Part shown: positions 38,213 to 52,430 of the stretch, in pieces
How the letters are laid out: the number at the start of each line of letters is the position of its first letter
Position numbering within the stretch: the stretch's first letter is position 1
Notes under the pieces: model-generated
The model's database searches: none
What the model was told of the DNA's origin: nothing
The model's input: the letters and a program-made list of their open reading frames with translations, nothing else
Made by a program: the position numbers and the translations under genes
Origin: Tanytarsus gracilentus
Taxonomy: Eukaryota > Arthropoda > Insecta > Diptera > Chironomidae
Length of the DNA: 64,000 bases
Reading direction: 5' to 3'
NCBI GenBank assembly: GCA_038502055.1
Contig: JAXRKN010000037.1
Span: 5,860,501-5,924,500 of the forward strand

Positions 38213-39700
38213 TGTTTTTTCACCTCCGCCGTTCGATCGCCTATCGCGTATCACGGTTTCAATCATTCAATAGAAATTCGCGAATGTTTAAAAAAAATAT
38301 CAAAAATTCTTCTTCGACTTATGATGCCACATTATAACTTTTTGCACATTCGTAAAAAAATTCTTTTCTTTTCTTTTTCTCAAGTATTTTAGTCACGAAA
38401 TTTTTCAATTTTTTATTTTCACACTTTTGCTCGGCTTGATATTTCAATTATTGTATTATTGAATAATTTTTTTATGACGATGATGATTGCATCCACAATT
38501 CTTAATAATCCCAGATATCGTTAAAAAATCACTTTAAAGTTGAGCTCCGAGAGCTACCGTCGTTAATCGCTAACACCGCTTGTTGTATAGTCGTTCGTCG
38601 CCGCGCGATGATCATTCGCATTCAAGTACAAAATTAATATTAAACCACAGAAAAACACGACACAAAAATAGTTACACGGAGGAGCAGCAATGTAGTGTAC
38701 TATACTCCTGGTGAGCGCGAAGTGTAAGGAAAAAAGCGCACAAGAGAGGCAGCTCAAAATAAAAACAACAATAATAACTCCACCGAAGTATTATCAAATA
38801 CACAAAAAAATTTTATAGAACATACTCGTAACATGAACATGAACTTAAATGTTTTTCTCAATGTTGTTTTGCTCTCGCGATTTTTTTTACTCGAGTTGGA
38901 GTATGTATGTACTCGCTTATAATCGCGTCACATATAAAAAAAATTCCTTCTTCTTATCGTGTAGTCGCCGTAAGCGTAGTAGCTCCTCGAAAAAAAACAC
39001 TTTTTTGTCCGCAGCTACGAAAGAAAAATTGTTCGAGCTGAGAGAGTATATAAAAATGTGCTGTGCGCTCCTATATGTTTTGCGTTTAACTAACTACTCT
39101 CTCTTGTTGTACAACACGACGCTGGCTGATGTTCGAGTTCTCCTCCATGTATATACCTGCAACAACAACATAACATACAGAAAAAAAGTTCCCTGTGTAT
39201 TTTTCTGCCCCCTCCTCTTACCGCTCGCATACAACGAAAAATTTTCTCTCGCTCTCGCTCTCACTTTTTTCTTCTCTCGCAATTCGTTCGTGAAGGCAGC
39301 ATAGGAAAGGAAGAAAAAATAAACAACTACAACTGCGATTTGCTATGTTTGTTGTTTGTGTAAAGCGAGGGTTCTTTTCGCTCTCGCTCGCTTCTCGTGC
39401 GACACATCCCATAATCTTTTTCTGTTTCTTTCGCGTCTCGCGTAAAATTTTATTTTTTTTTCATCAGCAGCTACATAGCGAGACACAACCACAATAAAAA
39501 TAACAAGATATGTGAGTGAGTATATGTGAATTTGTTGGAGTTTAGTAATAACAACAAACAATTTAAGCGCAAAGTGTGGTGGCAACCGGGTGGAGAGAGA
39601 GAGAGAGAGAAACGAGCATGGAAACATGCGAAAAAGAAGAAGGAAAATGTATAAAATAATATAAGCGTTCAAACAAAATGAAAAATATAAAATAAATTGA
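38213..39700 (-). promoter_or_regulatory. mirr: probable 5' UTR and promoter region of mirr
   Basis: Immediately upstream of the predicted start codon. Compared with the rest of the window it is richer in CpG and in CTCGCTCTC and GAGAGA runs (39241-39265; 39593-39610), which are potential GAGA-factor sites. A CTATAAAA box on the minus strand at 38811-38818 is the only reasonable TATA candidate, and I could not pair it with a convincing initiator. The transcription start is therefore not fixed. Several overlapping reading frames here on both strands are unlikely to be genes. Confidence 0.4.
39593..39610. repeat. GA microsatellite upstream of mirr
   Basis: Nine GA units, a potential GAGA-factor binding run in the presumed promoter-proximal region. 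Confidence 0.85.
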
Positions 39701-39900
39701 GTTGATTTGAAATTTAATTGTTGACGGAGGAGTGTGATGGCACCGCCGCATCACACAAAAAAAGGGGAGGAAAAATTTCTTCTTAGAATTTTTTTTAAGG
39801 GAAAAAATAAAAGTTTGTTTTTCTTAAAAACCGTTAAGACTGTCATGAACGAGAATTTAAAAAAAAATAAAATATTATGTAATTTTGATTTTCAAACTTT

Positions 39901-39912
39901 AGGATTCGAACC
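39901..39912 (-). repeat. B-box-like motif GGTTCGAATCCT
   Basis: Exact copy. Its flank (aactttAGGATTCGAACCataa on the plus strand) resembles those of the copies at 18441 and 46049, suggesting a common repeat. Confidence 0.5.
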
Positions 39913-42900
39913 ATAATTTAAAGTTTATATTTTTTTATTTTCATACTACTTCATCGTTGTTTCGGCTTCACGGTAGTATTTTTCCGTAGAAAATGTTGAA
40001 CCGTTGATGGCGTTGGTTTGAGGGAGAAAAGAAGAATCATCGCTGTTTGAATGGCAACAGCAGAAGAAAAGAAGAGAGGAAAGATGAAAGATTCATTATA
40101 ATTTTCAGTATTGTAAACATTGCCTTGGGTTTGAGTTGTAATGCTTATTCCTACCACCATCATTGCGCTACTCGCAGCCAGCATTTCAAAATGAAATGAA
40201 ATGTGGATGACGATGTTGTCGACGAGGAGAGATGTCAGTTGAGTGGGAGGGTGTGTGAGGTTGGAAAATTTTCATTTCTCGGTTGCCGCTACTTGAATGT
40301 TATTTACAATGATTTTTCATTATGCTCAATGTTACTTACTCTTCTGGGTTATTATTAAATGTTTTATTTAGAATTTTAAATGTATTACAAACACTTTTCG
40401 GAGCAATATTGAAAATCTGAATAATCCGAGTCTACACAACTTAATTGATTATTAATTTTCTTTCCCTCGAGTATTGAGTTGCTCGGGTTTTCTCCATTTT
40501 CAATTTTACCATCATCTCATACTACACTTGCCACATTATCCCAAAGCGAGCAAACACAAGCACAGATTTGTGCAGATATTGCAAAAAGATGCTGAGCACA
40601 GCACAAGCAGCGAAATTCGACTTCATCATCGGTTTTTTCCCACTTAATCTTATAAAATATGTCTCATAGATCTTCCTCGGTACATTACATTTTTCTCTTG
40701 TTATTGCCATCATTTGCTGACTGCTGTTGCTGTTATTTTGATACACATAGATGGATGAGATGATAGATAGACGAGAGATATGTGTGCAGGCTTGTAAGTT
40801 GAGACACTGAAATTGATGAAAGAAAAATAAGAAGTTGTGAGATATTTTTTTGCACAGGTAAGCTTTTGATTTTATAATTTTTCGCATCATGATGCATCAG
40901 TAAAATTTACCTGAAAAAAAATTCAAAAATAATTTTATTTCCATCCTCAAGAAATTTAATCATCATATTAATAAAAGGAATTTTCTCAAATGCTAATGAA
41001 GTCGGTCATAATAAAATTGAATGTAAAATAAGCTAAATTTAGACATAAAAAAGAATCATCAGCACCCAACCAAATGCGATAAAAATCTTTCCCTATGAAA
41101 AAAAGAAGAAGAAGAAAATCAACGGAGGCAAAAAACATAACAAAAAAACCAGGAGCTGTCTCATGGAATATAAAAAATATATAAAAAGAAAATACAAATT
41201 TTCCCCTCGTGTGATGAAAGAGCAGCAAAGCACAGAGGCTGAAAAAAATTGTCAAGAAAGTTAACAACAAACGCAATTGTTGAGAATAACACAACACGAA
41301 CTGTTACATCAACAACGATCCACTTTGCCATTTGCGATGATGATAAAAGATTTTGTTGTGATATGTATACATACGAAAATACACAATGGAGATGATGTGT
41401 GGGGGTGGAAAGATGGAATGAGTATGTAATTATATACATCTCAACACATTTCTCCCGAACAACGACAGCAGCGAGAGAGAAAAAACTTTTTTCCATCATC
41501 TCCAGCGCAAATTTCTTTTTTCGGTTGCGCACAAAGTGTGGTTTACCCTCCACGACTACATGGCACAATTGATGTGGTGTGGATGATGATTTTGCACAGC
41601 ACTAGAAGAAGATTTTTTCGTATGTAAAACACTCTTTTTACTTGTGAATAAAGCGGAACATCATTTTTTGATGTATTTAACATTGAACAATAATCCCCTA
41701 GCTGCCATCCACCACCCACGCACAGTCGAGAGTGCTTATCATCACGATGATGAGGTGGAGGATGGTTGTTAAAAAAATTGCGGACGTTGATGGTGATTCG
41801 CGTTGTTTTGTGATGTGGAAGCGAGCGCAGGGGAGGAAAAAAAATTTTAATCATTTTTATTCAAATTTTTCCTCATTAATTCTCTTAATCTTTCGGACGA
41901 GCAAGCGCCTCGCTAAAATTGTTCTGTATGCTAGCGGATGATGATGGAAGAAGTGTAATCAAATTATATTACAAAATGGGAAAATAAGCAGCAGTAAAGC
42001 AGATTATTTTTTAGCGGAATTCTGTAAAAAGGCAATGATGGGATTAAAAGTCTGAATTATGCAATTTTACTAAACTTTTAAAAATGTTTTTTAAACTGCG
42101 CTTTTTTCAACAGCAGCTCAAATTTATTTTACATTGATTATCATCGTTGTTAAAAATTTTCCTCTGTTTTACACTCATTGGGCACACAACGATGGTGGTT
42201 ATAAAAAAAGTGCTGGGCCAAATGCGAGATGAGTTTAATGGAATTTTCAAAATATTTTTTTAACGATGGTGGTTTAATGTTGCGGGCATTATTGTAAGCA
42301 AACAAACGACGTATCAAATGATCGAAAGAATTAACTTCATTTAAACCATTTTTTGAATGATTTTGCACTTTCATGGCGGAAGTGAAGAGATTTTTCATTA
42401 CCGCTACAATAATAAGAAATTTGAAAGTCATCATTATGGTTCACACAATTTTTTATATTTCGACGTTTATTTAATCATCTTTCTATTATTAAGCGTGTAA
42501 ATATTTTGAGAAAGAGAGAAAAAAAAAGTTTCTGATTTATAAGCGAGTGAGATGAATTTCACATTAAATAAGAAAAATTCAGTTTGAATAAATATTAAAA
42601 TAAGAATTTAATAGTGTGAGTACGTTGTGAAAGGGAATCGGGACACGATGAGCTCGTGCAAATATTTCTCGGTGAGAATTGGGTGAAAGAAAATTTGCAA
42701 AGTCGACGTGAGAAAAATTTCAATAGATTTGGGGTCACACAACTTTTAAAACTCTCCCTAAAATTATTCATGTAAATCTCAACGAAGTGCTTAAAATTTC
42801 TCAAATATTTATTACCTTCCAAAACCACAACGTAAAAATCAATCAATAATCAACAAAATCCATTTTCTCTTTTATAAAATTTTACAACACATAAAAGCCG

Positions 42901-43809
42901 CAAACAAAATGAACAAAAAGAGTTTTTTTTTCGCAAATCCATCAAAATAATTCCATTTTTGCATATCAAATCAACAGCCGTAAAAAATTTGCGTTGATGT
43001 GAAAATTGAAAATGAATGTTATGTTTCGCTGATGTTAATCATGTCGAAAAATCAAACGAAATAAAAAATAAATTTAGACAGAACTCTTTCGTTTTGTGCG
43101 CTCCCTGTTTTTGGTTCATTTTTGGAAATAGAAAACATTTCAATCACATTTTAGTATGTTAAAGTTGCTCCTTTGTCAGATGTGTGTGGTGTAGCAAAAC
43201 ATTTTTCGTACTACAGTAAAAATATAGGGAGCATATCAAGGGATGATAAAAAAGTTTGCGTTGATTTTTTGAAAATTTAACAAATTTAAGTTTAAAATTT
43301 TCGATATGTAAAAAATCTCACGCCTTGCATTTTAGAGTGGATTGATGAAAAGCCGAGAAAAATTGAGTGTGCTATGAATATATCTCGGCTATGTTTAGTG
43401 CATGTGATACAGGAGCTGATGGATGGAGAAGGTTAGAAAAGTATAACAAATGTGATGGCAAGGATGAAATAAAAATAGCTGTAAATGTATCGAAAGCTCA
43501 ACATACACACACACACATGTTCTTTTGTATACTCGCTCTGTGTGTTGAACAGAAATCTACCCCTCAAGCATCAACTATGTAACCAAATGTCGAAGTGAAA
43601 GGAAGAAAAACTTTTTGCTCAAAACATACAAACAAGCGAAACATTATTAAAAAAATCCATGTTTATCATTTGTTAGATAAATGTTACAATATACTTTATG
43701 CTCTCTCGCTCGCTCTCACCCTGTCGAATGATATACACAGAGCTCCTATGTTGTTTTTGTTGTCGTTCATGTGTAACCCAAAAAAAGGAAAAAAATACAT
43801 TTAGTCGAG

Positions 43810-43894
43810 AACTATCGGATTCGATAGATAGTTTAAGTTAGGGGTTTATGCTGAGGTAAATAGAGATGTTGAAATCGTAAAAGCAACCCCTAAC
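43810..43894. repeat. compound short inverted repeats
   Basis: CTATCG/CGATAG (43812-43817 with 43822-43827) is followed by GTTAGGGGTT (43837-43846), which pairs perfectly with AACCCCTAAC (43885-43894). It may be a small relic element; no other copy is seen in the window. Confidence 0.5.
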
Positions 43895-46800
43895 CTGAAA
43901 TTGTTCGGAAGAGTCTGTTAAAAACTATTAGCTGCGAAATGACTCATAAATTAGAGGTTTGATGGTTTTTGTGATAATTTTTTTTTGTCGTTAAAAATAT
44001 TTCAAATGGTTTTCAATCCATGGATGCTTTAATTGTTTAAATTAAATCAATTTGTGCTTAGCAAAAAAACCCCAAAATGTAAGCCACTTAGTAAATCCTC
44101 CAACCTACTTCAGGTTAATCTGTAGCCGAAAAAAAAGGAAGAAAAACATTTTCCATCTCTCGTTTTTTTATTTATGTTGATCATTTAGAAAGGATACGAC
44201 TTAACATAAATTCTTTACGCCATCCCAGCCACAATGAGCTCGCTTCTCTTTTGCGATTATTTAATGCCTTGTGCTGTAAACGATAATGATCTAATTTTCT
44301 CTCTTCTCTTCATCCGCCATAAGAACCTTTCCTTCATCATCATTCGCGTCTTCATCGTCGTCTTTATATTTGCTCATGCTCGAGCTGTTCATTACGATAT
44401 GAAAAATCTCATAAACTGACGAAGTTTCTCGTTTTATAAAAATGTGAATTAGCATTTCAACGATTTAAATAAATCTAAAAGCTTTACATTACATTTTTTT
44501 TCTGTTCGTTAAACAATGTCGTGGTGTTTGTGTGAGCGAGAAAAAAATGAGATGGAAAATTTTCCGTTTGTATGCGAGAGCGAGAAAAAGTCATGAACGT
44601 GTTGGTAGAAAATTTTGTCGCCGCCCATCGTAAAATTTCCCCGCTTTTTTTGCGAGAGAAGTTTTTTCATTCTTATAAGATTACACAAATACACATTTAA
44701 ACATTTGTAAAGCATAAAAAAGTCTTGTCGAAGCTTTTTTTTATTGTTGTGAAAATTTTCTCCTTTCACCTCCGTCGTCATCGAGAGTCTAAATGTGAAT
44801 GAACGAGAACTTTTCGTGAATCCTTCGTCGACCCACAATTTTCCGGAAAATTTCGAAAATCATCGCACGCAGTGATTTTCCAAGTTAATGATTGTTCGAA
44901 AAACTACGATGACTCCTTGTGTATCGGGATTTTCACGCTCCAGTCGTGACTTTATTATTCAACAATTGCGATGTGTGTCTAACGCTGTGATATTTTAATA
45001 AAACAACCCAAAAAAATGTAAATTTTACGAAAGTCACCGAATTTAATTAGAAAATGAGACATCAATCGATCGACGACTTTGAATTGTAGTTTTAGAGTGT
45101 GCAGGATGTGTTGACCTGGAGAGGCGAAAAATAACGAAAAAAAAGTAAAAAGTAATCGAAGAACTAAAAATGTTTGACCACGGCCAGAGTACGATTTGAT
45201 TATGTTAATTAATTTATTTATTTCACAAACATTTTATGTTAATTTTGGGCGCTTTAAAATGTCAAATAAAACCACTTTATGATTTGCTTATTCAAATAAT
45301 CAAATTCCTCCGCTCAATTCTCCTTTCTTCTATTAAAATTCAATTTCTTGTTATATGTTTGCTCTTTTTTACCTCAAATTGCTTTTTCCACATTTATTCG
45401 TCTAAATTTTCTACTTCAATTGTGTGTTTAGTGTAATTTAAGTTGTGGGTAACTAAAGCGCATTTTTACCAAATTATATGCAAAATCTTTAAATATTTTA
45501 ATAAACGGACGTAAAAAGTCAAGAAGCTACCCACTCAACAACTTCCAGTTAAAAAACATTTTTTATTTGACTTCCAACTGAAGTTTATCCACTCATTTCG
45601 TTTCTCACATTAAAAACAATTATTTGTATTATTTCCAACTTCAAACCGACATAGAAATCAACTTCGATTTAAACGAAATGAGCCGTTTTGGTGTGTTGAT
45701 ATGTGCGATTGTTGAATCAATTAACAGAGAGAACGTAGACAATAAATTTGTCGATTAAGAGCCACGAATAATCGTGACGTACGTAAATTTAAATATTTTA
45801 AGAAGCGAGCGAGAATTTTATATTTCACTTCGACTAGAATTTAATCAATTCTGACAATTTACATGGTTTTGCTATTTGTCGCGGGTGAATTTTTATTTTG
45901 GTTGAGATTCTTTTGGGAATTTGAAGAAGAAGATGATGGGTTTGAAATTGATTTTTTGGGTTGAGTTTCGAAATTAATTTATGACTAAGTAAATAGATCG
46001 AAAACTTTTTGATTTGTCTAAGTTTTGGAAAATTTGTTGTTGAACTTTCAGATTCAAACCATAAAAAATGTATCAGTTATTTTTTTGTAAATATTTGAAA
46101 GCTTTAATTTTTTAATAAAAAACTAAACAACTTAAACGACCTAATTTATTCCAATATCTTTAAGCAGTGGCCATGCGACACATTATTGTATCTTGTCGAA
46201 TTAAAATCCTTTTAATGTTATGTATCTGACGCCAAATCAAACATGTTCTTTTTATTTAAAACTAGTTCAGTATTGAGATAAGAACAAAAAACTTTTTTAA
46301 ACGTGAACGAAATAAAATTTGAGTGCACCGTGTAGACTAGCAGTAATGAATACTCGAAAGAAATGTTTAAAAGAATTTTTAAGATTAGTTTTTTAAATTA
46401 TTATTTTAAATTTTTATTTTTAATTTCAGTCTTCAAAATTGTCAGGTTAGACTGTCGTTCCAATGGCTCCTTTTAAAATTCTGTTTAACAACCCTCGAAA
46501 TAAAATTTATATTAATAGCGCCAACAGCCAATAATGGCTCCGCTCCTTTATTCATTCGCTTATCAAATTTTCGCCTCTATCAATGGACATTCGTCGTAAC
46601 AAGAAGAAAACTGTTGAATAAAATTAATTAAGACGAACAGAAAATTATATACGACCACAAGATTTTTTTTTCGCTGCTTATCAAATGAACAATTTTACGA
46701 TTTTTCATAACATTTGTTCTCATGTTCATGAATGTTGCGTATCGCCACTCTTTCTCTCTCTCATCAGAGCTAAAATAAACGTCTAGAAAAAAAATATTAA

Positions 46801-49800
46801 TAAAAGATTTGAGACAGGAAGGCTTTATCTTAACGACCATGTTGAATACTTTAATTCTGAATTTTATTCCACCAAACTTAGGCACTCGCTCTTTCAGATG
46901 AAGAGTGAACAGTTTGAGAAGAGAAAAAAAATTTGAATGCTTATCAGAAAAATACTTTTGTTTTTACGATCGAAAGGAGAAAATCGTTCTCATGAGCGTG
47001 ACTTGATCGCGGCATAGAGGAAACTACTAGTTAAGTATAATAATTTTTGGGATTAACATGAAAGATTTTGATAGTCTCCTAATAGCATTAGCAAGAAGAT
47101 ATCGACACAAAAATTATCATCCGAGCTACTAAACAAACAACGGGCATTTTTTTGTCCGGCAACGTGTCGTGAGAAATTTTTATTTCTTCAAGGTGAATTT
47201 TTCACCTGCAGTAAATTTTTTTTGGTGATAAAAAAGAAGAGAATGACAATTTTTTTCGTTATCAACTAACAAGCTTTGGTGAATGCATTTAATTTAACAG
47301 AACACCTGTTGAATATAAAAATGATGATGGATGCGGCAATTTAAGTTTTTTACTGAGATAAACATGAAAATTTTGGGAATTGTATAAATTATATATTTTT
47401 GCATTTTATAAAATTTATTTATTTTTTCCTCATTGACAGTTCACTTTTTGCATAATTTTTTAATATCATCCTCTTATCCTCACTCCACTCAACAACGTCT
47501 AAAAATTTAATTGAACAGTTTTTTGATTGACACCTCTCACTCCCTCATGACATTCCAAACAGCAAACTTTATTTTCATCATTTATATTTCTAATGCATTG
47601 CATTTAATGCGAGTGAGTGTAAATTCCAACTTGTTCATTATCATCATCCCTCAATGCAACTCTCGACACAAAATATTTCAAGATTGAAAGAGGGTTGAAA
47701 AGTCTACATTACAAAACAATCCATCTTTATTAATCTTAACTCCCAGAAGGCCTCTATCTCACTTCCACTCATGACACGCAAAAAGGTGGTTAGGAGGAAG
47801 AAAATTATGGAAAACACATAAACACACTTACACATGTAAAGGAGAAAATTTTTCTCCCTAAATCTTTTTTATCTCGACTTAATGTGGCTAAAATGAATTG
47901 ATTTTTTTCTCCTCCGTTGACTTGCGTTTTTCTTCCGTTTAAAGCCAAAAAAAAGAGAGGAATGAAATATTTTTAAAAGAATCGATATTTATGTTGCGTA
48001 GTCAAGTTTAACTTTATTAAATTGAATTTGTGAAGTAGGTCAAGGGGAGAGAGAAAATTAGAAGATGAGTTTTTGATGAAAAGTTTGTTAAATTCTTAAA
48101 TTATAATTTATTTGACAATTCTTTAAGTCAATAACATTGAATGTCCTCCCTCATTCTAATCCACTAATAATCTTCTTCCTAAATCCACATCTTTCTGATT
48201 TATTTTATGTGAAAATAATAATCATATAAAAATAGATATAAAGTGCAGGATAACATGACAGAGAAAAAGACAATAAATGACAGTATAAGAAAAAATCTGC
48301 TGACCTCGAAAACAATTTTCCGGTCGATTTGATACAGTCGAGTGAAATAAGCAGAAATGTAATGAAAGTTGTAATAAAACGCATGAGACATGCAATGGTG
48401 GGTGACAAAATCAATTTGTAGATTTTCGATGGTTTTTATTTATCGATTAATTTGATATAATAACTTTAAGAAGAATTTTTGGGGAATTTCAAGTTTAAAA
48501 TTTTAATCAAAACTCTTTTAATAAAAAACCATAAATCAAAATATTTCCTTTTAAGATAAATTTCTCTATTGTTTTAAAATATTTTCGATTGTTCAACATT
48601 TTTTAGATATATTAAAAAAACACTTTCATCAATTCTCATAAGCACATGTGAGGTGAAAATTGGCTTGCGAAGCGCAAAAATATCGCGAAACAATAAATCT
48701 GAGATGAAGCGAGATAACCACACGAAAGAGGCATAAACAACAGCATTAGCTACTTAAAAAATTTAAATCTTTGTAATTTTTGAAATGGCAACAATAGCTT
48801 AGCGAACTTGCGTGGTATTGGTGGCTCTTTGTGCTCGACACAAATGAGATTTCTCTTAAAAGACAATTGCGTCCGCAAATGGCGTTTAAAATTCTTCTTA
48901 TTCGACTCCCTTTTTCCCTCCTCGACATCGCTCGCTTCACAATCGAGATGATAAAATTTTTCTTCTGCTTGAAACAATTAATTACATTTAACATCACAAG
49001 CACGGAAAAGAAGAAATTCGAAAATTTTCTGCTGAACCTGTTTTTTCCTCTTTTAATATTCCCTTTTTAACATTTTGTTGTTAACAGTCGTCGCGTCTAT
49101 AAAATTGTTCCTTGCTCTCTGCGCCTTTTTTTCAAACTCTCTGTGTATTTGCCGCGCGACTTGCGAAAGAAACATTGAAATTGTCTCAGATTTCTTTTTT
49201 TTTGCGCTACGGCCACATGAAAGTATTCTCAAAGATCTTCTTCTTATTTAGCTCACAACTCACTAAAAAATCTGGCATCAGCCATCATCGACAACATCGC
49301 TTTATATGTTTGAAATCTTACCGATATCTCTTCTCTCTTTTTTTGTGAGCTGTTCAATAAAAATAAAATTTAATTTATGTTGATTTGCTTGAACTTCCTC
49401 GATGCTCTCAATTTTGAGGTAATTTGTGTTGAATGTCGATTGAATTGCAAAATAAATTTTAATTAAAAATCAATTCTCTGGTTGATTTGGAAGGTTGAGG
49501 ATTTAAATTTTTTTAGTAATTTTTTGTGTTTCATTTTCCACTTTGTTCTAAACTTTTAACTACAGTCAAGCATGTCAATTTTACTCAAACCAAAGATGTC
49601 AATGAACCATAAAAATTAACGCCTTAAAGGACATAAAACACAATTCCATTGTTCATCATGCGAGCTCATTGCAGTGGCTCATTATTATCACACAATTTAC
49701 TCCTCAAACAGTAAAAAGGGCGGAGAACAAGGGAATATTGCAACGATCGATGATGACAGCGACGTCGTCGTCGTTTGGCTTCTGTTTATGGCTCCAACAA

Positions 49801-50500
49801 TCAAAATGAACTTAATATATTATTTTTTGTGTAAGAGATATAAAACGAGAAAAAAAAGTGGAGAACAAGAGCCAGTGAGCGATAAAAGAATTTTTTTCAA
49901 TCTTAAGTGAATTGAACACGTAACATCAATCATCATTCGAGACATAACACAACGCAGAAAATGGAGTTGAGGTTGCAGTGATTGAGAAAAAAATTATTCC
50001 ACAGTGAGAGCAATAATAAGCGAAACATTTGAATTATGTTGTGTGGTTGGCTGATTATTTCTCCTTTTTCTCTCTTTCTCAACTTCGCAGCTCGCAAAAA
50101 ATTTCCTTTCTTGATCATTTCATTAATCGCTCGACTTCACAATTTCATGCGGCATCTCGACTCTCTCTCAAACACGTTATGATTATTATGATGACCGCTC
50201 GTTGGAGATGAAGGTTGAGATTTTAAATTAAAGAAACAAGAAACATAATTCGGTGAATGAAATTTTATTACTTTTTTTAAACTTTACAAGAAAATATTTG
50301 AATAACAAACAACGTGGCTGTGTGTCGGTTAACTTTTGATGATTATTTTTTGATTGCGGAGATTTTTTGTGGGTGTGAATGATATTTTTGTAAAAAAAAT
50401 TTAAATCGTAAAGTTAAATTAAGTTTTTCAAAATTGGAGAAAAAAAATATGAAGGATACTAATTTCATAGTCATGATACTAATTTTTACATTTTCTATTG

Positions 50501-50512
50501 AGGATTCGAACC
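50501..50512 (-). repeat. B-box-like motif GGTTCGAATCCT
   Basis: Exact copy on the minus strand about 1 kb from an oppositely oriented copy at 51509. No tRNA body. Confidence 0.5.
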
Positions 50513-51508
50513 TACTTTTCTGATTCAAAATTTGAATTACTTTCGCATCACTTTAAAAATATAATTTTATTTTACTCTTTTTGCATAAAATATATATACT
50601 TAACAGCACAAAATCTCTAATAATTTAAATTTATTTCAGATAAATCTCAGCAACAATTAAAGCTCATCTAAGTGCAATTTGATGTCACCAACGACGATGG
50701 AAATTTTTGACTTGTCACAATCCTTGACGGAATTTGAAGGAGATCAAAATTAATTGATTTTCATAAACGAGAGAATACATCTATAAAAAGCAACAACGAG
50801 AATCGAACATGTCGGCATGAGTTGTTTGATTAAAGAAAAAGGGAAAAATCGATTGCCGGAGATGGAGAGAGAGAGAGTGGAAGTGGAAAGGTAATTAATT
50901 ATAATAATCAAAAGAATGTCACGACGAAATCATTCTTTAACTCGATACGTGTGTGTGTGGTGGTGGCTTTTGAATGAGTGAGATGGAATGAAAGATTAAA
51001 ATAAGCACAGTGAGTTACAACAATAGAAAATACATTCTATCCAAATGCATGTGATGTAAGCACTTCTTATTTGATCATGTTCACCTTCTTTGTGTCGCGT
51101 CTCACTTACACGATTTCATGAAATTTGTTTGAAGAAGAAAAAAATCAGTCATTAATTTTTCTTCTTTCTTTGTTGTAGATCTATGTTGGAAAAGGATGAG
51201 CCTACGACAAAGTCACAGAGTCGTGAACAATAAACGGTAGTTGTAATATCATCATGATGTTGATCGAGTTGAGGGCAACAAGCAACAATAAAACGACGAC
51301 AATTTTGGAATTGAATTTTTATTTCATTGTCGGAGAACGGAAAGAAGTCAAAAGTGTTGAACGTGATTGACTTTTTCATGAATGAATTTAATTCTTGATT
51401 AAAATGCATGTGTGGTCTATTAGCGTTTTTGGAATAAATTTTAAATCATTTTTATTCAGTTTAATACAAAATAATTTTTGAAAAAATTTAAAATATTAAA
51501 AATATGAA

Positions 51509-51520
51509 GGTTCGAATCCT
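51509..51520 (+). repeat. B-box-like motif GGTTCGAATCCT
   Basis: Exact copy on the plus strand, embedded in an AT-rich stretch; no A box or tRNA fold upstream. Confidence 0.5.
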
Positions 51521-52416
51521 TATTAAGTAAAAATAATTGAATGTTAAGCTATTGGATTTTTTTTTTGGAAAAAATAAAATTAATTAAATTTAAATTAGTT
51601 AATTTTTTAAAATTTTACCTCCTAATTAAATTAAAACCCCAAAATCACGTAATTCCTTAAATACTCCAAAGGCCCAATTTCAATTAATTTGAATTTAAAT
51701 TGTTGATCGAAACCAGAAATGGCCAATTAAAAATATCTAAGGGAAATTTTCTCTCTCTCACTTTAATGGGCCTCCGTTCGCTATCTCCTTAATAAACTGC
51801 ATCATTAATTTAACCCTCGAAGATATCAACGGCAGCGAGAGCGGAGCGAATATCTTTTCAATCCTTTTCACTCTCACCACACTCACTTCGTGTGTATCCT
51901 TTTGATAGGCAACAACAACATCCTCTCTATTAATTTAATCAATGCCAGAAGCGAGAGATGACTGCGTGAGGGCGACCGATGTCGAGGGTTGAATTGATGA
52001 GCGAGGGTTGAAGGTTTTCCCTTTTTAAGAGGGGTCGTTGAGTTTTGTCCTTTATCGCATTAATTAAAATCAATAATTTTGACTGTAATGAAAATTTTAA
52101 TAAATTTCACATGAAAATTAAAGTTAATTAAATTAAATTCTTCATAATTTGTCAAAACGTTTTTCACTCATTTGAGAGTGCAGGCGTGAATACTGCAACC
52201 CGTGATACAATTTTTTTCTTCTCGATTCGAAAGGGTTCAAATTCTCACCGACCGTTGCGGAAACTTAAAACTATTTTTCTCTTTCTTTTAATTATTCTGA
52301 TCACAAATTAAATCGTGGAAATTGTGAGCGGAAATTTTAGAGACAATTTAAGACGAAACTCGTGGCACGATTTTATCGGCGTCACTGTCGATATCGTCTG
52401 TGATCTATTGTATGTC

Positions 52417-52430
52417 ACTCTCTCTCTCTC
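52417..52430. repeat. CT microsatellite
   Basis: About seven CT units in the upstream flank. Confidence 0.8.

Noticed and set aside
38213..38266. Upstream ATG at 38264-38266 as the main start of mirr
   Set aside because: Weaker context (T at -3) than the ATG at 38210-38212; kept only as an alternative.
38849..39304. 151-codon plus-strand reading frame
   Set aside because: Composition follows the underlying T/C-rich and GA-rich DNA, there is no recognisable domain, and opposite-strand frames overlap it. It lies in the presumed promoter region of mirr.
40522..41568. Minus-strand reading frames of 103-135 codons
   Set aside because: Residues are dominated by Phe, Leu, Ser and Lys from AT-rich DNA; no motif or coherent exon structure.
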